From Sanghuangporus weigelae (lineage: Eukaryota; Basidiomycota; Agaricomycetes; Hymenochaetales; Hymenochaetaceae), in assembly GCA_033182465.1 (NCBI GenBank), contig CP137326.1, positions 558,001 to 622,000 on the forward strand: a stretch of DNA of 64,000 nt. Reading direction: 5' to 3'. The notes beneath the pieces were generated by a model. It made no database searches. It was given only the letters and a program-made list of their open reading frames with translations, and was not told the origin of the DNA. The position numbers were made by a program, and so were the translations under genes. The first letter of the stretch is position 1, and each line of letters opens with the position of its first letter. Positions 56,561 through 64,000 of the stretch are shown here, in pieces.

Positions 56561-58818
56561 CATTCCTTTGAGCTCAGCACCAAAAAAGATACGGAACTTA
56601 ACACGCAGCATTTCGGCTCTTCAAGGCAGCTTTCTATTTATGGCGATTTCCGAATTAGGATCGGCCTTGCCCACAAACTTTGCCCTCTTCCTAATGTGAA
56701 GATACACATAAATGCGTCAGAGAAGGGGAGATGGAAGACTGTCTTTGCCGTTGCACTGTAGACACGGCAGCCGTTACATGAATAATATTCAGGTCAGGGA
56801 TACGCCCAGCTAGAAGCTCCAATCTGTGTGCAAAGTTAGGGGCCATCCGAGAGAGAATTTGATCCCTACCGGTCCCACTGGGCCGGGCGCCCGACCCGGG
56901 CAAATATTAGTTCCGCTACCCGACCACGGAAGATTTACCATCTTGATCTTCCATCCTATCCTATCGCCGCTCCGCTGAACATTTGACCAACGGCCTCTTC
57001 GCATTTCAGCAACTTGAAATCCAAGTCGTTTTCCTCTTCCGAATTTCCCCGTTCCCAATAAAACATGAATGCATTACCAGTACTTTGATTGAATACGTAC
57101 TTTGGCGCGTCGCCGAGCGATTCACTTTGCATTCGGCCAAGCAAGGGCGTCCGTGCTTCGCTCCCGCGATGATCGTTAAGATTGGTTATGTTCTTCGTTT
57201 ATCGAATTTTATGTAGAAGTCCAAGAACTTGTAAATTCCACCCCTGTTGCTTCGTTATTTGAGTGCATGATGAATGATCAACGTCCCCAGTATCTGCAGT
57301 CCGCAAGTCAGTTCAGTTGAAGAATTCCTGTCCGTATTGTTCGGAGTACGTCCGGAGTGCGGATAATACACCTTGCGGGGTTTGCGGGGTTTGCGGGTGC
57401 CGTCGTACATTACGTGCTCTTGGCCTCCGATCAACGGACCTACGATAAAAGGTTGCAGTTATGGTTTGGGAGAGCCTAGGAGAACCTAGGACGGGTCGAC
57501 GGAACATCGAGAGGAGGCCCGCAAGTTCCAGCCGAAAAATGCAAGGGAGGAGACTATCGTCCGCGACAAATCCTAACGTGCCGATTCAGGCAATTCGGTG
57601 GACTGAATTGCATATTTGCCACTGTACTGAAGAAGGGCTTGGATTTGACCTCGTCATCTCGCAATCCGGTAAACCGGAATCTGTATTGGCAGCTTCGCCG
57701 GAACTCGGAAAGTCTCAAGCCCAGTGGACTATGCGGAAACTCATCAGTTGTTACTGTGATAGAGGATGAGCTCCGGGGACAGAATGTGCATACAAAAAAG
57801 GCAGACCTTGTTCAGCGACATTTGAACCCACTGTTTCTGTGAATATGGCTCTTTTCTGACGGACAAAGGTAGGTCCTAGTAAAGTGGAACTGGAAATTTA
57901 GGACGGCTCTTGGAAGATCGGAGAACCGTATCAACTTTGGTATCATTGATAGGACCTCAGAGTCGGAGGCCGGGCTGTCGGAGGGGAAGTAACGGAAAAC
58001 TCCTCGCCATTCAATCGCTCAAGCCTGCAGACTCGATTGGTTCCTACAACTGTTCCTATTTGGCCATGTTTTCATATCCAACCGTACTCATCTCTTGTTC
58101 TTCCAATACTTCAAACCCTCCCTGGAAGTGACGTGGAAATTGGCCAGGAAACCGCAATCTGGGTTCTTTTAGACTCTTGTTTGCTAGAAGAGAGTATAGT
58201 CATGGATAGGTTAAATGCTATGGCAAATCAAGGATGCGAGCATCACGGTGATAATGATGAGGAAGATTGTGAACACATTTTGCGTGCTTTTGTCTCCTTT
58301 CGAGAGATTATTTGATTACTGGGGTAGGAAATGCTTATTAGTATCCTGGTCCATCCCTGGCTTTCTAACTTTGATGCAGAAGGCACACTCTGGATTCGTC
58401 CCAGAGGTCAGCTTGAATGACAGATACTCGGATACAAAATGTTTCGCAATTCGAAAAGGTCCACCCCTTTGCGGAAAGAAGTGACAGATGGTGGGGTAGG
58501 TACTACCCATGATTGCTGTTCTTCGCGTCTTGCGCCGCCCCACCGTAAAATTAGGCTGGAATCGGCGGGTGATAGGGAAACTGATGGTTGACAGATTAGC
58601 CTAGTCCGTTGGAGTTACCCTAGCTTTGATTGAACGTCGGAAATGCAAACGCAAAATTCTTTCTTCGTCGTCGTCGTCTTCAAAGCAGAGCTTCAAGCGA
58701 AACCGTCTTCCTATTGGACAGAATAGCTCTAATTGCGCGCCCTTCACGTCAGGATGACTTGTTGCAGATTCGTATCATCCTGCATCTCCAAGTATCAAAT
58801 TCCTCGTCAATTTGAAGT
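56561..58818. other. gene-free stretch with a small tandem repeat
   Basis: No gene recognised on either strand. Short open stretches at 57461-57769 and 58037-58315 lack family features. A G-rich nonamer repeat is at 57372-57398. Confidence 0.45.
57372..57398. repeat. 3x G-rich nonamer tandem repeat
   Basis: CTTGCGGGG (57372-57380), TTTGCGGGG (57381-57389) and TTTGCGGGT (57390-57398) stand in tandem, with one change in the first and one in the last copy. About 80 bp on, CCTAGGA occurs twice, 11 bp apart. Confidence 0.75.
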
Positions 58819-58917
58819 CTATCGTTGAAGTTGATTTTTAAGATCGGATTCGAGAATGTACGCCTCACTTGGATTGGTTACTTCTGAAACACCGGTCGTA
58901 GCATCGACACTGAATCC
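58819..58917 (-). CDS. possible orphan terminal exon (unrecognised)
   Basis: After a good polypyrimidine acceptor (TTTCCTTCAG, ending at 58918) an open stretch of 32 codons runs to a TAG at 58819-58821. It has protein-like composition (FSVDATTGVSEVTNPSEAY, then ILESDLKNQLQR). The upstream exons it would join (58970-59860) are not recognisable to me. A minus-strand open stretch at 59338-59117 is the nearest candidate. It may be a remnant gene or chance. Confidence 0.2.
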   Translation of the reverse strand, partial: GFSVDATTGVSEVTNPSEAYILESDLKNQLQR

Positions 58918-58969
58918 CTGAAGGAAAAGAATCAGTTGATTAGTAGAGACTCAGTGCTAAACACTTCGG

Positions 58970-59867
58970 TGGAAGAACGGCCTGCATATATTCACATTAA
59001 GGCGCCGTATGAGACGTTTAGAAGATGTCGTCTACGCACCACAGGGCACAACTTTTTGCAATGGGAAAATTGATGCTACGCGAAGATGCTAGTGGCCTAT
59101 GTACAGTCAGCTTCTATCATATGGTCCATGGATTGATCAATTGTTCACCTCTAGCCGCACCCAAGTACCCGTCGAAAGACAACGCGTATCTTCTGATCAC
59201 ACTTATCATCGAGAACTGGCTTCCTTCACTCCGTCGTTTGAAAATCAACAAAGATCCTTGTAGTGTCGACTCTATCGGTTCGCTTGATAGATTCCCGCTT
59301 TGGCCGACAAACCGATCTAGCTCGTTTCTACGTGCCACATTCTAGAGAAAGATGAGCACCGGCATTTTCAGCGTTTCCCGACAGTTGGTGCTCAATGAGC
59401 TACATGGGGGAGGATGGACATCCTTCACGGTTCTGGTATGGTAACAGCGCTTAAAGGAATAAGGCACTTCCACCCGTGCTGTCGGTAGATAGTAGCATTT
59501 CGAGTTGAAACAACAATATTGAATGCGACGTCCAAGTCAAAATCACGTGACCTAAGTCGAGATGAACGTATTTCGATTCTGTGGTGATATTGTAAGAAAT
59601 GAGCGTATTATTAGGAAGGAAGTAATACAATCTGTTTATCAATGATACTATTACAATCTGTAGTTCAAAGAAAGCTACGGGTAAGCATACACACGTAGAA
59701 CTTAGTACAACAACATCCTTTGAGCTAGATCCTAAGAAAAAACAGTCACGGCATTAGTACAGGACGTAACTAAAGTAGATAAACAGCTATCGTCAAAACG
59801 AAACCAAAAAAATACAGGGTCGATCTCAGGAAAAGGACAAACTAGCAATACGTTCCGCACCTCCATT
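58970..59867. other. intergenic, nothing certain
   Basis: Overlapping short open stretches on both strands at 59025-59345, none with recognisable features. The right part should hold the 3' UTR of the F-box gene. Confidence 0.4.
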
Positions 59868-61985
59868 CTACAAAGAAACGACAGGCATAGAAGGTGGAGC
59901 GGTCGATTTTAAAGAAAAGCAGGAATCCGTCTCTGAAGGACCAGCCTCAGGTACGGGAGGTACAGCAAGCATCCCATATTGATACACGTGCAGCTCGTTA
60001 TCTATGGTGGCGAGTGTTATTGTCCCTGCGGCCGGATCGAGGAACATATGGTACACATTGTCCAGCACTGATGATGGCACGTCCAGCGTTACGGGTTGTA
60101 AAGTTGTGCATTCACATATACTATCATGTCGACGTCCGAATTTTTTACTTCTTTTGTTGAGTTTGCATTTTGGTGAGACTGGTGAGGTGCCGGGGTCGGG
60201 GAATGTCACAAGCTTGAGCACGCGAGTTCGCTGTTTCGGAGCACGACGATGGCGTCGGCGAGCTTTTGCGAGCAGCCTTTGTGGTCGCAACTTTCCAAGC
60301 GTACTAGTACTTTCGCGCTCGCCCGATTCGTCTTGAATCGCCTCCTCGATCCAACCCAGATGATTGAAACTTTGAGCAAGGATAGGCAGCCCGTGATGCC
60401 CTAGGCTAATTGTGACCGCATTCTCGCCAATGTCCACAACACTGCGCGCAAAAGAGCATGGTGCACCACCTTCTATTTTCCCTCTACGGCTCCACACCGC
60501 CGTACTTTCGTATACCACCCTATCAGCGTCTGCTGTACAACTCTCAACGGCTTCAGAGTAGTGCTGCGCAGCGCGCCAGAAGCGCCGTGTCTGGTCATCA
60601 GGACCTTCTAAGAGAGCAAGATACAGTATGATCGTGCTCGTTCGCCGTGGCACTCCGGGGAATGTCGGCCACCACTGAGGAAGTAACCAGACAGTATGGG
60701 GTGCCATGACGAAGTCAAACGATGGATGTTCGTGCTCCCATTGCGACAGTGAAAGTGCAGCCGGTTGCACCAAAGGCAATGATTGTGCAGTTCTACGAGC
60801 CGGATTCCAGAAAGATGCGTGAGATCGCATCTCGCTCAGTAGATACGCACGGCGAATCTCCGTGCCGCATTCCTCGCTACGGACGATGATAGACTGCTTG
60901 TTAGCAGACAAGTGCAGACCTATCACAGCTCGACCATATTCCTAGGAGTTCTCTCAGTCAATGAAAATCGTGGATGTGCATTAGCACTCACATATCTTAT
61001 CCCAGTGTCAAAGATATAGCTTAGACCCGTTTCCCAATTCAACACGACATGTAGACCCGCTGAACCAGTATCTTCATTGAGGAAAACAGCGCAAATCATT
61101 CTTTGCGAAGCATCCAAGAAATGAAGCTCCGCAGCAAGAGACCACGGAGTTACTAGGTCTCCTAGGACCTCAAAGGTGACGGGATCCGATGAAGAAGGTT
61201 CAGGGAACTGAATCCGGAGAATTTTAATATGCAGGTTCCTCTCAAGTTCGGGACTAATCATGGTAAATCTTAGCCTCAAGGAGTACTCAAGGCGCGCATA
61301 CACTCACTCTGAGGATATCTTCCCAGTTATCCAATACAGCGACCGCGTCTCGTACTCGCCCTGGACGTTAATGAGTACAGAATCGACACCCATATCGTAT
61401 TTTCCAGAAGAGGCGCCTGTCTTTGTATCCCATCCGACGAGTTCACCGGACTTTGTAGGCAACACGAGGTGTCTTTGAGACGTGAACTTCATAATGTATG
61501 AAGCATGGTCAAGATCGACATCGGACAGCCGGACCGGTCGAGGATGAGCAACATGCATGGGAGTTAGCCTGAGCCACGAATCCTCTGCCGCAACTGCCAG
61601 TAAAACAGACTGCCTCAGCTCCTCTACTGTCAGTGCGGACGTTGAGAGGCGATCGTGCAATGAGATGCGACGGCCGCGACACATGAGCTTGTACGCTAAG
61701 TTTTTCCATACGGTGAACGATTGAGCTGCGTCGTGGAACAGACGGGACACCTCGAATACATTGGGGTAAGTGAAGTGCTAGAGGTAAAGCGTATAAGCGA
61801 AAACTCACCTGTGCTAGATTCAAAACATCCGTAAAATCGAGGTGCAGAAATATTTCTAGAATGATATCTGCAGGCAAGCCATCAAGTAGCTGAATAGCCT
61901 GACCCCGACGTCTGCACAAGGAATCGTTTCGTTTTGAACGAGACGTCAAACCAGACAGCAGCGAAAAGAGCTTGGACCTGGGCAT
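59868..61985 (-). CDS. F-box protein
   Basis: Predicted substrate adaptor of an SCF ubiquitin ligase. Four exons: 61985-61809, 61750-61308, 61274-60992, 60941-59868. They give 658 residues. The F-box is at about residues 33-75: LLDGLPADIILEIFLHLDFT, then DVLNLAQVSRLFHDAA and FTVWKNLAYKL, cut by the first intron after LAQ. The remainder looks like a beta-rich, propeller-like region (WDTKTGASSGKYDMGVDSV; FTSQRHLVLPTKSGELVGWD), as in many agaricomycete F-box proteins, whose targets are unknown. Near the C-terminus there is a basic patch (KARRRHRRAPKQRTRVLK), possibly a nuclear localisation signal. An upstream in-frame Met at 62039 would add 18 residues. Confidence 0.85.
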
Positions 61986-62434
61986 TGTTCTTTTGTGAAG
62001 CGAATTCAAGTTGGTGGGAGCTAAGAAGGAAGGTAACAATCACTGGCAGTCCACCGGCGTGATTAGGATCAATGGACAGCACGAAAGCAATCCGACGTGG
62101 CCAGCCGTTGTCCGGTGAGAACGAAGCAAAAGGAGATGAAAGCAAGAGGAAGGAAAAAGAAAAGCTGGTGCAAGGAGTTTAATGCCTGGCTGCCTGCGTC
62201 CACCTCGTGGTGGGGGCGAAGACCAGAACGTAAATCAAATATTGGTCCTAATCAGGATAATTGATGATCGTGGGACTGATTGGCCATAAAAGCGATATCC
62301 TTGTGTCGATCCTCGAAATTTTGGACGCGCACCACCGTGAAGGAGTTACTGTTGCACAGTAAGATCACTGGCAGGACCGACCCTAACGCTTTTGATTTTC
62401 TATAGCTTATTGTGCGTCGAGGTCTTCGTTCCAG

Positions 62435-64000
62435 ATGAGAAAACAGCTGGATCCCCGCATTCCTATCCTCATTAACAACAATGTCAAGAAAAATCATCGT
62501 TCGTTCATAGTTTTGGTGGGAGACAAAGGCAGGGATCAGGTGCGTTGCTCTGCAAATCGGCAGAACTCATGCCCAGACACGTCTTTAGATTGTCAACTTG
62601 CATTTCCTTCTATCACAAGCTCGTGTCTCTGCGAGACCGTCCGTTCTATGGTGCTACAAGAAAGATCTTGGATTCACGAGGTATGTTTTCCATGTCCTAT
62701 AATTTTTAAGCTGATCCCAATGAACTATCCCGTTAGCCATCGAAAGAAACGAGAAGCAAAGATCAAACGCGAAGTCAAGCGAGGAATCCGAGAGGCGAAC
62801 GAGCAAAATCCGTTTGAGATATTTGTCACTGTCACCGACATTCGATATACGTATGAATCTCCCTAGTTGAGCGTTGTCACCTCTTTACTTAATTCGGACT
62901 CAGGTATTATAAAGAATCACATAAAATACTAGGGAACACGTATGGCATGTGCGTACTACAGGATTTTGAAGCCATCACACCGAATCTACTCGCAAGGACA
63001 ATCGAGACCGTAGAAGGTGGAGGGTTGGTGGTTCTGTTGTTGAAGACCATGACTTCTTTGCGCCAGCTGTACACAATGACTATGGTACGAATTCATGGCT
63101 CACTCCGTATTTATCTTCTGACATGCTCTCAGGACGTCCATGCTCGCTATCGTACATCATCCCACGATTCGGTGGTTGCCCGTTTCAACGAGCGGTTCAT
63201 CCTTTCTCTCGGCGCTTGTGAAGACTGTCTAGTGCTCGATGATGAACTCAATGTCCTTCCAATTTCCCGTGGGAAGGACATAAAGCCTTACGACGATACG
63301 CAAAAAGGGAAGAATAAAGCGGACACAGAACTCACGGAGTTACGCGCAAGTCTCGCTGACGCCAAACCTATTGGCGAGCTTGTCAAGCTTGCGCGAACTC
63401 TCGATCAAGCAAAGGCCATTCTTACGTTTGCCGATGCGATTTCGGAAAAAACTCTTAGCTCGACTGTGACTTTGACGGCTGCGCGTGGTCGCGGCAAGTC
63501 TGCTGCACTCGGACTCGCGATCTCTGCTGCTCTTGCTCATGGATATTCCAACATCTTCGTCACAAGTCCGAGTCCGGAAAACTTAAAGACTTTGTTCCAG
63601 TTCATTTTCAAGGGCATGGACGTGCTCGGGTACGAAGAACACCTCGATTATGATATTGTACAGAGCACAAATCCCGAGTTCAACAAAGCAATCGTGCGCG
63701 TGAACATCTTCCGAGACCACAGGCAAACAATTCAGTATATTCAGCCGCAAGATGCTCATGTCCTTGGTCAAGCGGAGCTTGTAATTATTGACGAGGCTGC
63801 GGCAATCCCACTTCCACTCGTTCGCAATCTCCTTGGGCCGTACCTTGTCTTTATGGCATCTACGATCAATGGTTACGAAGGAACTGGACGGTCTCTTTCG
63901 CTAAAGCTCATTCAGCAGCTCCGGGAGAGTACTCGTCCATCCGCTACATCAACTACAGAGGACACGGCTTCTACTTCTCGCTCAAAGAAGCCAGCGACCA
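62435..64000 (+). CDS. KRE33: RNA cytidine acetyltransferase Kre33/NAT10 (partial, cut at right edge)
   Basis: ATP-dependent enzyme that makes N4-acetylcytidine in 18S rRNA and some tRNAs, needed for small-subunit biogenesis in the nucleolus. Exons seen: 62435-62539, 62589-62680, 62737-62850, 62904-63084, 63133 to the window edge, about 453 residues of roughly 1,000-1,100. Motifs: MRKQLDPRIPILINNNV (family N-terminus), SFIVLVGDKGRDQIVNLH, SVLWCYKKDLGFTSHRKKR, and TYYKESHKILGNTYGMCVLQ (DUF1726 region). The helicase part has TAARGRGKSAALG (Walker A) and ELVIIDEAAAIPLP (Walker B, DEAA). The acetyltransferase domain lies beyond the window. Its start is divergent from the F-box gene, 449 bp apart. 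Confidence 0.95.

Overview
This window looks like a piece of a filamentous basidiomycete genome, most likely a wood- or litter-decaying agaricomycete. The genes are dense and carry many 45-70 nt GT-AG introns. The proteins are typical of that group: a GH74 xyloglucanase, an AA9 lytic polysaccharide monooxygenase, an expansin-like double-psi barrel protein, a Kre9/Knh1-type Ser/Thr-rich wall protein and a Jen1-type carboxylate permease. No rRNA, tRNA, CRISPR array, virus-like element or recognisable transposon was found by reading. Exon boundaries were set by eye from splice sites and reading frame. Where a full exon list is given, the exon lengths add up to an intact frame.

Layout, left to right. 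0.3-1.2 kb: weak minus-strand membrane-protein candidate. 2.4-3.8 kb: short-chain dehydrogenase (+). 5.1-6.3 kb: SRF-type MADS-box factor (Mcm1 type, -), with a 3 kb gene-free stretch upstream of it. 9.35-13.05 kb: Red1/ZFC3H1-like zinc-finger protein (-), divergent from an intronless bHLH factor at 13.4-14.1 kb (+). 15.5-16.1 kb: tRNA-splicing endonuclease subunit Sen15 (+). 16.8-19.4 kb: GH74 (+). 20.7-21.5 kb: small secreted protein (+). 22.0-25.9 kb: HECT ubiquitin ligase of the Hul5/UBE3C type (-), divergent from the AA9 gene at 26.4-27.8 kb (+). 28.7-31.2 kb: class II DAHP synthase (+). 32.6-35.3 kb: Artemis/SNM1-type nuclease (+). 37.6-38.2 kb: expansin-like secreted protein (+). 38.2-42.0 kb: gene-free. 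42.0-44.1 kb: aromatic-L-amino-acid decarboxylase (-). 44.3-47.3 kb: Bzz1-type F-BAR/C1/SH3 protein (-), divergent from the Kre9/Knh1-like protein (+). 48.8-50.1 kb: CAF1/Pop2 deadenylase (+). 50.4-53.7 kb: Prp6 splicing factor (+). 54.4-56.1 kb: Jen1-type permease (-). 56.2-59.8 kb: almost gene-free. 59.9-62.0 kb: F-box protein (-). 62.4 kb to the right edge: Kre33/NAT10 RNA cytidine acetyltransferase (+, cut by the window edge).

Most of these are independent housekeeping genes. Themes that may connect some of them are plant cell-wall attack (GH74, AA9, expansin-like), RNA maturation and decay (Red1-like, Sen15, CAF1, Prp6, Kre33), and aromatic metabolism (DAHP synthase feeding the shikimate pathway, and an aromatic amino acid decarboxylase). 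The least ordinary items are an AA9 protein with changed second-sphere copper-site residues and a polybasic tail, a bHLH factor with an AT-hook-like motif in a long loop, a long intron inside the MADS box, an 18-nt microexon in the DAHP synthase, and a near-perfect 47-bp hairpin at 1.8 kb.
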